Shown here: one piece after another, positions 46,685 to 57,992 of the stretch
Numbering within the stretch: position 1 is the first letter of the stretch
Layout: each line of letters begins with the position of its first letter
Assembly (NCBI RefSeq): GCF_963678635.1
Contig: NC_087064.1
Location: 54,752,338 to 54,816,337 of the forward strand
Length of the DNA stretch: 64,000 bases
Reading direction: 5' to 3'
DNA from: Symsagittifera roscoffensis
Taxonomy: Eukaryota; Xenacoelomorpha; Acoela; Convolutidae
Made by a program: the position numbers and the translations under genes
Notes under the pieces: generated by a model
Database searches by the model: none
Told to the model about the DNA's origin: nothing
What the model saw: the letters and a program-made list of their open reading frames with translations, nothing else

Positions 46685-47765
46685 ATGCCACCCGGGGGTC
46701 AGACCATCAGAGGTGAACCCTCCAGGCCTCAATTTTTCCCAGAGCCGAAAGAGGTTAGCAATTTTAGACAGAAAAGGCAGGGCAATAAACCAGCGGAAGA
46801 AGCTGGACCGAATGATAGAGACTGCATTTGGATTCTGGAGCGTGACCAGCGCAAAGAAGAAGATTTATCCCGTCAGCACTTCAAGACACACAAGCCCAGG
46901 TAGATACGGTCAGGATAGACTCTAAAGTATAGCCGCCACTCATTATGAAGCGGGCAAACAAAGAGATTGAGGTTGAGCTGAAAGGGGAAATTTAAAACCA
47001 AAAAGCTGCAATGAGCTGGGAGGTAAAAAACGTTTAGCCTGTCACGCTGATGTCCACAGTGGAATTGTGACAAAAATTCATAACGACAACGAATTGAAGC
47101 ACCTTTTGCTTCAACATGACTGGTGACCGAATCATGGAGGTCATGAGGTGACGATGGATCTCAAAGTATCCAGTGATCTTTTACTCGGTCACCTGATCAT
47201 TGATGTGGATCGCCTATGGGATATATAGTCCAATACGCCGTCCAGAGCAGTGAGCACCCTGCTGACAGATGTTGGAGGAAAAACTTTCCGTCTGAGAAGA
47301 AAACTCGATCAGTTCAATGAGGTATCTACGAGTCAGATGCAAGATGAGACAATTTTCCCCCTGGATATCACGAAAAAAAATTCAATAGGCTAAAACGCTT
47401 TAACGATGGCACAGATAAATGCACTGTACTTGGCCGGCTAAAATTTATCAGATACACATGGCTGCGGGGCTATTGTGAATAAATAGGAAAACACGGCACA
47501 AAGTTGTGTGATGGCCACGACGCCTGAGAAATGTAACGCCCCAGACTTTAGTTTTGGCACACAGCTCAACCATTTTAGATCCAGATAAAAACATTCATTG
47601 GGCATTAAAGCGTTTAAATATCAAATACATCTACAAAATGAGTCGATTGCCAAGTTGAACTGATCCAGAAAAAAATATGAGGAGGAAATTTTCCTTATGC
47701 TTCAAAATTCATCGAATGATGAGCTGCGCGCAATGCTTTGCAAATTTTTCGAAATCTAATTGATC
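46685..47765 (+). pseudogene. Decayed ORF, copy B, including a 5' part absent from copy A
   Basis: An open stretch of 72 codons (46685-46903) begins MPPGGQTIRGEPSRPQFFPE and is Pro-, Lys- and Glu-rich. Directly after it a frame resumes with LIMKRANKEIEVELKGEI, AAMSWEVK and VTLMSTVEL, which is the text shared with 22007-22800. Copy A is thus truncated at its left. Stops inside the shared part coincide between copies. The family is not recognised; a basic, Pro-rich N-terminus before a helical region would suit a gag protein. Confidence 0.4.
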
Positions 47766-49539
47766 TTTGCCTTAGAAGTTCAAAATTTTAAGGAATAGGG
47801 ATGGAAGAACCCATGACGCGGGGCGACAATTCGTCGCAAGCGACTAGTCGCAGCATTTTTCAAAGGCGACATTTCGCACCAAGCGTCAATTCATAGCAAG
47901 CGACAATTAGCAGCACGATTAATTGCTAATTGGGAGGATTAAAAAACGATACGAATTGAGCAAAATGTTTTTGGGTGGTTGAGGGGGCTTAAAATCAGAC
48001 GAGCGATAAATTTTTTTAATTTAATGCCAGTTTTGAATTAATTACCTAATTGAAATGAATTAACAGTAAAGATAAGAGTAATTAAGCGATAGTAGTATCT
48101 AAGACATTTTATTTTGATTCAGTCGTTTCAATTTCTTCTTGCAAATCCATACACTTACTGAAACCAATAGGTTTTTGAATTTTGTCATGAGCGGTCGAAG
48201 AAAACAGCAAATTGTCCGCGATGGAGAAACTTTCAATCTAAACCGCCACAACAAAATAACTGATGCATCCAGCTGGCGATGAGTGAAGAGACCGTGTAAA
48301 GCTTGTTGCGCTCAATCCGGAAGGACCAAGTGAATAGAGTGGAAGAGTGATCCGGCAAGGAGCAGCAGGAAGGGTCTCTAGGACAACACCAATCGACTGT
48401 TGGGTATCGTTGACAAATTTTGTATCCCTTTTGATGCAGAAAGTACCATTTCAACCTGCTCGACAGTGACCTGGGGGCTCGACAGTGACTGCATTGTAGT
48501 GAACCTCCACCGAGTTGCAAACTTCCGAGTTAAGCACCTTAATTTGGAAGTGTTATTACCATTTTTTCATCAAATAGACCGTAAACAGTCCGGTTTTTAA
48601 GGTCAAAGTAGTGATTTTTTGATCCCTCCACAAGCCGCAATTTTTGAGATATGCATATTTTTTGAGTTGGAAAAGTTAGTGAGTTACGTTAAAACTGGAC
48701 CAATATAACAATAGGAACCGGTTGCAAATAGTTCGGATGTGGTTGGAACTAATGGCGTACCAAAATCCAATTTTTCGAGTTAGTGTGAAAAGAATTGTTT
48801 TTCGGACAACATACAATAACCAATCGACAAGTTTTAGAACCCGTTTGCCAAAAACCTTCCTGGCGTCAGAGAAATTGAATTTAACGAGGTTGATTTAGTG
48901 GATTCATCAATCCGAAGAATCCAAGCAGCATGTTTCATGCCAATTTAGTCAACTGAAAAGCTTAAGATCGTTTTTTTTGCATTGAACTAGAAAAGTATAG
49001 GCCTCCCTGAGCTCGGATCAAAAGTTTTTTAAATCAATAGGACAAAAACTGTACAAAAATTCAAACTGAGCCTATAAATTTGTATTTTTTTTTTAACTCA
49101 GGAACAACTGGACCGATCCAGTTCATGTTGGTACCGTTAGACCAGGAATTAAGAAGGCTTACACGTGAGCCAATCGTTTTTGAAAAAACTGAACTCAAAA
49201 ATTTTTCTAGATTGATTACAGCGAAAACATCGATTTTGAAGGTAGACTCTACACAATTTATAAACTGTTTAGGAGCTTATATCCCTACCAAACGGTAGCA
49301 ATGGTCGACTTAGGCATTTTTACCTTGTTCTAGACAATAAGGAAGATTTATGGAACCTTGAAATCAGTAAGCAAGTCGGAAATAGGCCGGTTAGTAGACT
49401 CCTCCCACTTAAAGGAAATTGTTAAATAAGCAGCTTAGTTTTAATCCAGAGGGATACTTAAAAAGAATGAACCCTTCCTAGATAGATAGTTTTGCAATTT
49501 AGGCTCAATGACTGTACCCGAAAGGGTCTCGGCTTAGAT
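47766..49539 (+). repeat. Region B left arm, duplicate of region A
   Basis: Alignable with about 22801-24939 except for the A-only block. It contains the GCGAC-type short repeats (about 47820-47910), the FLYWCH-like remnant (48188-48283) and an open stretch with VVNLHRVANFRVKHLNLEVL (48480-48600) that is also partly conserved in A. No identified gene. Confidence 0.5.
48188..48283 (+). pseudogene. FLYWCH-like remnant, copy B
   Basis: MSGRRKQQIVRDGETFNLNR then HNKITDASSWR and TGA, identical in layout to copy A. The sequence after KRPCKA is lost by the B-specific deletion. Confidence 0.35.
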
Positions 49540-49975
49540 TTTTGACAACTTGGAAAGGTCAGAATTTTGCTGACTTGGAAGGGGTCGAATCCGGAGGGAT
49601 CCCGTTTCTCGCCAATCCGAAATGGTCAAATTTCTCCGAATCCGGAGAAGTCCCATTTTTGCCAATCCAGAAGAGTCATATTTTTGACAATTCGGAGGGT
49701 TCTTCTTTTTGCCAATCCGGAAGTGTCCTTTTTTTGCCAATGCGGAGGGGTCATATTTTTTGCCAAACCGGAACGGGGCTCATGTCTTTTTGCCAATCCA
49801 ATTTAACCAATCCGGAGAGGTCCCGTTTTTTCTAATCCGGAAGGGTCCTTTTTTGCCAACCCGGAATGGTCTTAAGTTTGTCAACCCGGAGGGGTCTAAG
49901 TTTTGCCAATCCGGAAGGGTCTCATTTTTGCCAATCAAGAAGGGTCCCGTTTTTGCCAATCCAGTTGAGTCTAAG
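49540..49975. repeat. Minisatellite in retroelement leader, copy B
   Basis: About 16 units of roughly 27 bp with core gccaatccggaagggtc. The unit order parallels copy A, including the distinctive 'gccaaaccggaacggggctcatg' unit, so the array was formed before A and B separated. One unit near 49797 is shortened relative to A. Confidence 0.75.
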
Positions 49976-50735
49976 GAACTTTTCGTACGCAAACGAAAGC
50001 AAGACAGCAATACCTTTACTGGATAGTATTAGGATATTAGGACGAATAGGCAGACCAAAGAAGACAGGAAACCGAAAAGATAAAATATTTAACTAAAAAA
50101 CCAGAACAGGTCTATACCCGAAGATTCCGACTCTAGGTCTAACCGAAAACAGAACTCGACAATAAAATATTTCGGATTGGAATCTTAAACTGATGTTTTT
50201 GGAAGAGTGGTTGCCTTGAGAGCTTTAGTAGGTCTAGCTCGGGCAACCCGAAGGCAGATAGCTAACAGAGAGCTCGGTGGGTGCAATAGTCGCCCATTTG
50301 AGAGAAAGACTGCCTACAATTTTGTCTGCTTAGTGCGGCACTAAACAGGGAAAACTCTTTCTGTAGGAATCAGTTCGACTATTAAATAGCGACAGACCGA
50401 TCACAATACACATAATTTTTTTGATTTTTTCTTCTTCGAGTTGAATAAATTTTTTAAAATCATCAACGACTGAAATCAATTGAGTATTGAGTGCACTATC
50501 TTTTAAAAAAAATTGACAGCATCAGACTGTGCTAGCATTTTGTCCGATAACCAAAATTTCATTGATGTGAATAAAACAAAAATACGCTGTACTGTGATAA
50601 CTTAATAAGTTACGTGGTCACTTCTTAGGTAAAATTTTCGGACATTATCGCGTTGTGTCAGTACTATCTGTTGTTAGACATCAAATACGGTAGCAAGCGA
50701 AACAAGTCCTTAAACAGTAAAAGCGATAGACTAAG

Positions 50736-51317
50736 ATGAGTCTAGACAAGTTGAAGATACCTATTCTAAGTGATAGCTCTAGGAAGTTTTTACCGAAGGA
50801 ACAAAGGAAATCAATGAATGATCCTTTTGTGGAAAGAACCAAAAATACCCGGATCAAGAAGGAGAAGAAGGACTCAGGCGTAATGGTTGTAACAAGAAAT
50901 CAAAAGGTCTCCGAAGACAAAAGGACTAGCTTGGAAGTAGAGGTCTGTCGGAGCCCTCCTCAGGTTGAAAATCAGGCGGGACTTAGAACCGAAGGAAATT
51001 GGATCAGGAGATTACTGAGTGAATCTACTCCCGTTGAACAAAGCCACGATTTTGCTACTTCGGCTGGGACTCTTGATCGAGAAGACTTATCGGAACTGTC
51101 CAACATTTCGATTGAAAAACTGGCAGTAGAAGGCTCACCTAAGAACAATACCAAGATTCAACGGGTGACACAGAAAGCGGCAACGTCTTCCTCATTTTCG
51201 CAACGGGTGAAGAACACTTTGGGAAAGTTCTTTCCGTTTAACATGGGAACGGCAACTGGCGGTGAAGTAGACACACGAGAAGAGGATGAAGATAAAAGAA
51301 AAAATGAAAAAGACTGA
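50736..51317 (+). CDS. gag N-terminal ORF of retroelement copy B
   Basis: 193 codons, uninterrupted, starting ATG in 'ctaagatgagtctag' as in copy A. It is Ser-, Lys- and Glu-rich with stretches such as SNISIEKLAVEGSPKNNT, SSSFSQRVKNTLGKFFPFN and a charged end REEDEDKRKNEKD. No domain is recognised. Position before the coiled coil, capsid and knuckle makes it the start of gag. The next ORF overlaps in the +1 frame at 51286. Confidence 0.5.
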   Translation: MSLDKLKIPILSDSSRKFLPKEQRKSMNDPFVERTKNTRIKKEKKDSGVMVVTRNQKVSEDKRTSLEVEVCRSPPQVENQAGLRTEGNWIRRLLSESTPVEQSHDFATSAGTLDREDLSELSNISIEKLAVEGSPKNNTKIQRVTQKAATSSSFSQRVKNTLGKFFPFNMGTATGGEVDTREEDEDKRKNEKD

Positions 51318-51759
51318 GTCTCAAGTGAGCCTAAGCAGTTCGACTCATAAAAACGAGGCACCCGTAAACATGGAGAATGGCTATTCGGACCAATTTGGTG
51401 CGTTCAGAACCGCAAACACAACTGTGAGTGGAATACAAAAATCGAGAGATTTCATGACAATAGCAAATTTGAACATGCAATCAGGAACGACTAGGGTCAC
51501 CGGATCAGGTACCACACTAGGGGAACTAGAGGTGGAGTTCAAAGGAACTTCGAGACATAGAAGAACAGCGCGAGTTTGGGCCATTACTAAACTGCCTGGA
51601 ACGAACAAGGTGACGCCACCACTAGAGACTCCATCGATGGACAACGTAGCATCAATGGAAGAGGCCTTGACCAGAATTGTGGATAATTTGCGTGAGCAGA
51701 ATGAACAGGCTTCAATCAGAATGAATGAACTTGAAAGAACAGTTAATGTTGAGAGATAA
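51286..51759 (+). pseudogene. gag coiled-coil ORF, copy B
   Basis: Homologous to 26715-27281 but stopped early: TAA at 51757-51759 replaces the GAA of copy A after NVER. MEEALTRIVDNLREQNEQAS and MNELERTVNVER show coiled-coil spacing. Confidence 0.5.
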
Positions 51760-52783
51760 AGTCTACGGGAGGAAATAAATCGAAATGGACAGGGGCTAGT
51801 AAAAGCAAAAAACGCTTAAAGGAGAGGACAGATAAGTATGCGAGAGGCTGAGGAAAGATAGAAACGATTTAGAGGTGACCTCGAACAACTTCGGAGTCAA
51901 CAAGAGCAAGCTCTTGTCACTCTCGATACAAGGATACACGCGATGATGGAAAGGCGGACTCAGGCTATAATGGACAGATTAGACGGTCTCCTGGGAAACA
52001 TGAGTGGATCGAGAAACAGGGGAGGCTAGCAAGAGCCGAGAGTGAACTTCATTGAGCATTCAAACAGAGGAAGGAAGTATGGGTCCACAAGACGAAGGGG
52101 TAATTCATCCAGCAACGCCACTGGGAATAACCGGCCTAGGAGTCCCGCGAACATCAGGGGAAGCTCTACTGGCAGATTCTCATGCGAGTGGGAGAAGTGA
52201 CTCCTCAAATTGGAATCACACAAATCAGGGAAGAGCTCAGCCGAGCGACTCCGACAGAAAGAATGTAAAAGAGCCTCAAAAAACAGATATGGACGGTCAG
52301 ACAAGATTTTCTCGGGATGCAAGAGCGATGGCCACAGCGATAAAACCGCTGAGCAGGTCCCTGGAGACGTTCCTCACAAAATTGTCCAGGACCAATGAGC
52401 GCAGCGAGAAGTCTAAAAGAGTGTTCAAAGTCCAAGATGTTATAAGGATGAATCCGACGGTTGTCTAGGTACCTGGATAGAAGCTGCATTTTGAGGCAGA
52501 AGACTTGCAGTGTCTTGACAAAAAGACCAGAATGCAGTGTGCTCACCAGCAACTTGGAAGGGGCAGCCCTGAATTGCGTGATGGCGAAAAAACTTTACCA
52601 GCGGGTTACTGCCGAGAAAATTTTCTTGATACTGTTGAAACACTTTGGCTCGGGAGTGCAAGGACACTAAGCAGTAATGCGCTTCGAGAAACAAACGCAA
52701 CGTGAATATCAAATCATCGACAAGTTCTAAGATGACTTAGAAATGCTGAGAAGGCGTAGTCAACCGTCGAGTCAAACAGCAGG
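51760..52783 (+). pseudogene. gag linker and capsid-like region, copy B
   Basis: Equivalent to 27282-28242. It includes the RG-rich linker, SKRVFKVQDVIRMNPTVV (to 52468) and YQRVTAEKIFLILLKHFGSG, broken by several stops and small indels relative to copy A. Confidence 0.5.
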
Positions 52784-53239
52784 ATGAACTTGGCAGTAGC
52801 TTCAAAGTTCCTTGATGGTGTGAAGAACAATGAGCTCATGACAATGTTAGCGACGCACAAAACACCTCTTTCAGTCAACGAACCTACACCAGAAAAACTG
52901 CGACTGAAGTCCAAGGAAAATTTGTTGCTGAAACCTCCGATGAGATCAGGTTCTTACAAAAATAATTACAGAAATTTTAACAATGGACCTGCAAACCAGG
53001 GTAACAAGTGGTTCAAGCCCAGGGATGACATGGACAAAACACGCTCTTGTGCATACTGCAGTTTCACAGACCATCATGTATCAGCATGCCCGACCTATAA
53101 AAAGGGCAAGGTTTCTTTTGCCACCTGGAGAGTCATTTTAAATCAGATTGTCCACAATTCTGGGATGCTGTGCCGGACACCAAGCACCCAAGGCATGAGA
53201 CGGCTTTGTCAGGCGTTAAGGCCAGCAAGGCACGCCTAA
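52784..53239 (+). pseudogene. gag nucleocapsid ORF with CCHC zinc knuckle, copy B
   Basis: 151 codons like 28243-28698. The knuckle CAYCSFTDHHVSAC is encoded at 53048-53089 with C-x2-C-x4-H-x4-C spacing. Identity with copy A is about 90% by eye. Confidence 0.65.
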
Positions 53240-53873
53240 TGAGCGAGACGGAAGCACGGAGGAAAGAGAAACCGCAGGAGCTGGCTTAAAAAAAAATGCA
53301 GTTCGTGCTAGAAAAAGGAATGGAACGGAGCCTGAGACCGCTAACGACTTTAAGATTGATTATAAAGCAGCGGCAAGAGATACCCTGAATAGAGTTCAAC
53401 AGGAGTTGGCTACAAAGGAAAAGGAGCAAAAACTCAAGCTCGAACTGGAGAACGAGGGAACTCAAGATCAACTCAACGCCTTTGAAGCATCCGTAGTGGA
53501 AGAAACGAAGGTTGCGAGCAGTTTGAGCACGAAATTGAATTTGATTTCCGGTCAGACTTTCGGGATGGTGCCGCAGGGAAGCAAGATACAGTCGATAATC
53601 TCGGTGGCGGTAGTCACGATTCTAAGCGAACCTTCAGAGTTCACCATGATGCATCTGGACAATTATGAAGATTGTCTGAGACAAGCAGAGCCACGCACTG
53701 AATCAAGAGCTGTGCGAGCCTTGTTGAGAACGGGTGGCACTCGAACGATGAGAATTCACGGCCGGTACGTGGAAGTCTACGGACCATATCAAGTAGTGCT
53801 CAACATGGATGGGATTAGTTTTTACACCAAGGGTTACGTCAAGACGGACACTGACCAAATAAAACAGATATAA
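53240..53873 (+). pseudogene. gag-protease connecting ORF, copy B
   Basis: The frame from 53406 runs 155 codons to TAA (53871-53873): a charged helix, then SEPSEFTMMHLDNYEDCLRQ, RALLRTGGTRTMRIHGRYVE and FYTKGYVKTDTDQIKQI. The protease frame follows in phase directly after the stop, as in copy A. Confidence 0.5.
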
Positions 53874-54068
53874 TTGGGTCGAGAAGAGCTGAAGTTCCCT
53901 AGAATTGTTCAATACGCCACGATGGAACAAGTTGCCGTACACATTGGATACGAAGCAGATGTGACTGCGCATCTACTAGACACCGATGGAAAGAAGATAG
54001 GAGTAACAACACTACTAGACACAGGAGCAGTAGTCAGTGTAATTCCGATAAAACGTGGGAAAAGATGA
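53874..54068 (+). pseudogene. Aspartic protease, copy B / unit 1
   Basis: AVHIGYEADVTAHLLDTDGK then VTTLLDTGAVVSVIPI. The DTGA motif and the hydrophobic strand after it fit the retropepsin fold. The frame stops after KRGKR because of a frameshift; the flap and C-terminal Gly motif are not in this frame. Confidence 0.65.
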
Positions 54069-55912
54069 GTCTCACCAGGTAGGAACTGATACCGACGAAC
54101 TCAAGATTGGCAGCCACCAATCGCGGAGTCATCTACCTGGCTGCGAGAACTCCCATAACAGTCCTCCAGATGGAAGGACAGAACCTTTGGTTGAGTTTTT
54201 TCCTGGCGGAGAACCTGGATGATTCGGATCAGTTCATTTTGATTTTGTCAGGAATTTTGACGTGACGATTAACCTTAATAATGGACTGATAAGGATTAGA
54301 AACCCAGACAGGAATTATGTTAAACGACCAGAAAATATAATAATGACTGATGAGAATAAGATACCAAGTTTTTTTTTTTGGGCAGAAAGGTAAAATTACA
54401 GCCTAGGCAGGCAGTAGTAGCGATCTTTAGAATAATAAAATTAAAGCAATTGAGTGACAGTAAGCAGGTTTGCATAATACCGAGCCCAACTAGTCAAAGT
54501 TCAGCCGAGCCCCACTGGATACAACGGTTTCAATCCAGCGTGTGAGGAAAATTGGATACTCTTTGCCAATGAGGAGGACTATGAAGAAACGCCTAACCTG
54601 AAGAAGCATCCAGTAAAGAACTGTTCAACTCACACGAATAATGATCTGCTTTTAAAAGGAATGATTGAATTGAAATCTTTATTGAAAATGTTTTCATTGA
54701 GATCTGCAACAGATGACGGCTTATCGCGCTGCTCAAAATTTCCAGAACGCCCCTAGTCATATGATTTAATGTCCAACGAACAAATTCCGAAGGAAATTGA
54801 GTTTTGAAGAGGTAAGATAGGTGAAGGAGAGTTTGAGTTGCTAAGGGCAGTGTTAAATCAGATCAGAACGCTTTTTTTTTCTTCAAAACTTAAAACGGAT
54901 TTTTGTTGTTGTTAATTCGTCGAGCACGGGGAAGGAGCAAGGCGCATGACACTGCATAATTCGAAGACGTGCTGAACGAAAACAGAAATTCCGCTCGAGT
55001 ACAACATGATAGAACCCTCGAAGTCACCTTGGGCTTGTGGTGTCGTCTTAGCCAAGAAGAAACGAGGACAGCTGAGATTCTGTTGCGACGTTCGCTACCT
55101 AAATGCGGTGACCATAAACGATGCTTACCCTATACCAAGCTTGGACATGCCAACTTTTTCACCAGTTTGGATCTGGGTTCTACCTACTGGCAGGTTCCCT
55201 TGCGGAAACAGGATAGAGAGAAGATCGGATTTGCGTGTGAGTTAGGTTTGTACCAGTGGAAGAGGATGCTCTTCGGCTTGTGCAATGCGACGGCAACATT
55301 TCGGAGACTCATGGCTCAGGCCTTGGCTAGCGTGACAAAAAAGTATAAGAAACTCGTGACGTTCTTTGTGGATGATGTAGTGATAGCGACACCCACCTTG
55401 GCAGACCACATTGAGAGTCTTGATGAAAATTTTGACTGCATGAGGAGAGCTGGCTCGAAATGCGAGATCCTTAGGCACTCGATAAAGTACCTGGGAAGGA
55501 GGTGGATAATCATGGCGTGAGGCCCGACCCCGTTTCACCGGAGGCCGTGTTAACGTGAAAAGACCCATAATCAAGTACACAGCTGATTAGCTTCCTCGGG
55601 TTCGCAAACTATTATTGAGAATTCTTATTTGGGTACGCAGACAAAGTCTACCCGATGCAGCAGCTGATGCGCAACAAAGGGAAGGATTGTAATGAAAGAG
55701 CCCAGAAAACCGTCGAGAATATAAAGCGGGAGGTGTGCGAAGCGCCAGTGCTAGGCGTGCCTACAGAGAAAGGCATGTACGTTCTCGATACTGATGCTTC
55801 AAGGGTAGCCATTGCCGGAATAGTGCACCAGGAGCAAGAATGGAACGGGAAGAACAGTTCTCCGCCCCATTGCATACGGCAGTAGGGCGTTGAGCAACAC
55901 TGAGATGAAGTA
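53890..55912 (+). mobile_element. Array unit 1
   Basis: The unit joined to copy B gag. The protease reads LLDTGAVVSVIPI. The spacer keeps the 36-bp segment around 'gagtgacagtaagcaggtttgca' (54460). RT has the FVDD box. RNase H is cut after NTEMKY at 55912. It differs from the other units more than they differ among themselves. Confidence 0.8.
55006..55520 (+). pseudogene. Reverse transcriptase, unit 1
   Basis: MIEPSKSPWACGVVLAKKKR, LRFCCDVRYLNAVTINDAYP, then frameshift, TSLDLGSTYWQVPLRKQDRE, MLFGLCNATATFRRLM and FFVDDVVIATPTLADHIESL with the catalytic DD at 55371-55376. The frame breaks between PIPS/L and the DLGST block, as in every copy here. Ends at RRWIIMA and TGA. Confidence 0.75.
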
Positions 55913-57992
55913 CCCTAGAATTGATCACAGCTCCTCCAGAATTGGTCAAAGCTCCACTAGAAGAGCTGAAGGTCCCTAGAATTGGTCATAACGCCATGAT
56001 GGAACAAGATGCTGTACACATTGGATACGAAGCAGATGTGACTGCGCATCTACTAGACACCAATGGAAAGAAGATAGCAGTAACAACACTACTAGACACA
56101 GGAGCAGTAGGCAGTGTAATTCCGATAAACGTGGGAAAAGATGAGTCTCACCAGGTACGAACTGATACCGAAGAACTCAAGATTGGCAGCCACCAATCGA
56201 GGAGTCATCTACCTGGCTGCGAGAACTCCCATAACAGTCCTCCAGATGGTAGGACAGAACCTTTGGTTGAGTTTTTTCCTGGCGGAGAACCTGGATGATT
56301 CGGATCAGTTCATATTGATTTTGTCAGAAATTTCGACGTGACAATTAACCTTAATAATGGACTGATAAGTATTAGAAACCCAGACAGGAATTATGTTAGA
56401 CGACCAGAAAATATGATAATGACTAATGGGAATAAAATAAGAATTTTTTTTTTGGGCAGAAAGGTAAAATTACAGCCTAGGCAGGCAGTAGTAGCGATCT
56501 TTAGAATAATAAAATTAAACCAATTGAGTGACAGTAAGCAAGTTTGCATAAAACTGAGCCCCACAAGTCAAAGTTCAGACGAGCCCCACTGGACACAATG
56601 GTTTCAATCCAGCGTGTGACGAAACTTGGATACTCTTTACCAATGAGGAGGACAATGAAAAAACGCCTAACCTGAAGAAGCATCCAGTAAGGGACTGTTC
56701 AACTCACACGAATAATGATCTGCTTTTAAAAGGAATGATTTAATTGAAATCTTTATTAAAAATGTTTTCATTGAGATCTGCAACAGATGACGGCTTATCG
56801 CGCTGCTCAAATTTTCCAGAACGCCCCTAGTCATATGGTTTAAAGTCCGACGAACGAATTCCGAAGGAAATTGAGTTTTGAAGAGGTAAGATAGGTGAAG
56901 GAGAGTTTTTGTTGCTAAGGGCAGTGTTAAATCAGATCAGAACGCATTTTTTTTTCTTCAAAACATAAAACGGATTTTTGTTATTGTTATTTCGTCGAGC
57001 ACAGGGAAGGAGCAAGGCGCATGGCACAGCATAATTCGAAGACGTGCTGAACGGAAACAGAAATTCCGCTCGAGTACAACATGATAGAACCCTCGAAGTC
57101 ACCTTGGGCTTGTGGGGTCGTCTTAGCCAAGAAGAAAGGAGGACAGCTGAGATTCTGTTGCGACTTTCGCTACCTAAATGCGGTGACCATAAACGATGCT
57201 TACCCTATACAACGCTTGGAGATGCCAAGTTTTTCACCAATTTGGATCTGGGTTCTACCTACTGTCAGGTTCTCTTGCGGAAAAAGGATAGAGAGAAGAT
57301 CGGATTTGCGTGTGAGTTAGGTTTGTACCAGTGGAAGAGGATGCTCTTCGGCTTGTGCAATGCGACGGCAACATTTCAGAGACTCATGGCTCAGGCCTTG
57401 GCTAGCGTGACAAAAAAGTATAAGAAACTCGTGACGTGCTTTTTGGATGATGTTGTGATAGCGACAACCACCTTGGCAGACCACATTGAGAGACTTGATG
57501 AAATTTTTGACTGCATGATGAGAGCTGGCTCGAAATGCGAGATCCTTAGGCACTCGATAAAGTACCTGGGAAGGAGGTGGATAATCATGGCGTGAGGCCC
57601 GACTCGGTTTCACCGGAGGCCGTGTTAACGTGGAAAGCCCCATAATCAAGTACACAACTGATTAGCTTCCTCGGGTTCGCAAACTATTATTGAGAATTCA
57701 TAATTGGGTACGCAGACAAAGTGTACCCGATGCAGCAGCTGATGCGCAACAAAGAGAAGGATTTCGAATGTAATGAAAGAGCCCAGAAAGCCGTCGAGAA
57801 TATAAAGCGGGAGGTGTGCGAAGCGCCAGTGGTAGGCGTGCCTACAGAGAAAGGCAGGTACGTTCTCGATACTGATGCTTCAGGGGTAGCCATTGCCGGA
57901 TTAGTGCATCAGGAGCAAGAATGGAATGGGAGAACAGTTCTCCGCCCCATTGCATACGGCAGTAAGGCATTGAGCAACACTGAAATGAAGTA
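55913..57992 (+). mobile_element. Array unit 2
   Basis: 2080 bp. It begins with the joint 'ccctagaattgatcacagctcc'. The protease motif is LLDTGAVGSVIPIN. The spacer retains the 36-bp segment missing from units 3-5. RT (57081-57595) carries FLDD instead of FVDD. RNase H (57700-57992) is open up to the joint and fused in frame to PRIDHSSSRIGHSS. Confidence 0.8.
57081..57595 (+). pseudogene. Reverse transcriptase, unit 2
   Basis: Same layout as unit 1 with FRYLNAVTINDAYPI, NLDLGSTYCQVLLRKKDREK and CFLDDVVIATTTLADHIERL. The Trp-to-Cys change in STYWQV and the FLDD box are shared with units 3 and 4. The common frameshift is at about 57212. Confidence 0.75.

Noticed and set aside
57044-57595. 183-codon frame in each array unit as a novel protein
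   Set aside because: Its first third is the out-of-frame reading of RT and its remainder is RT after a shared frameshift; conservation reflects recent amplification.
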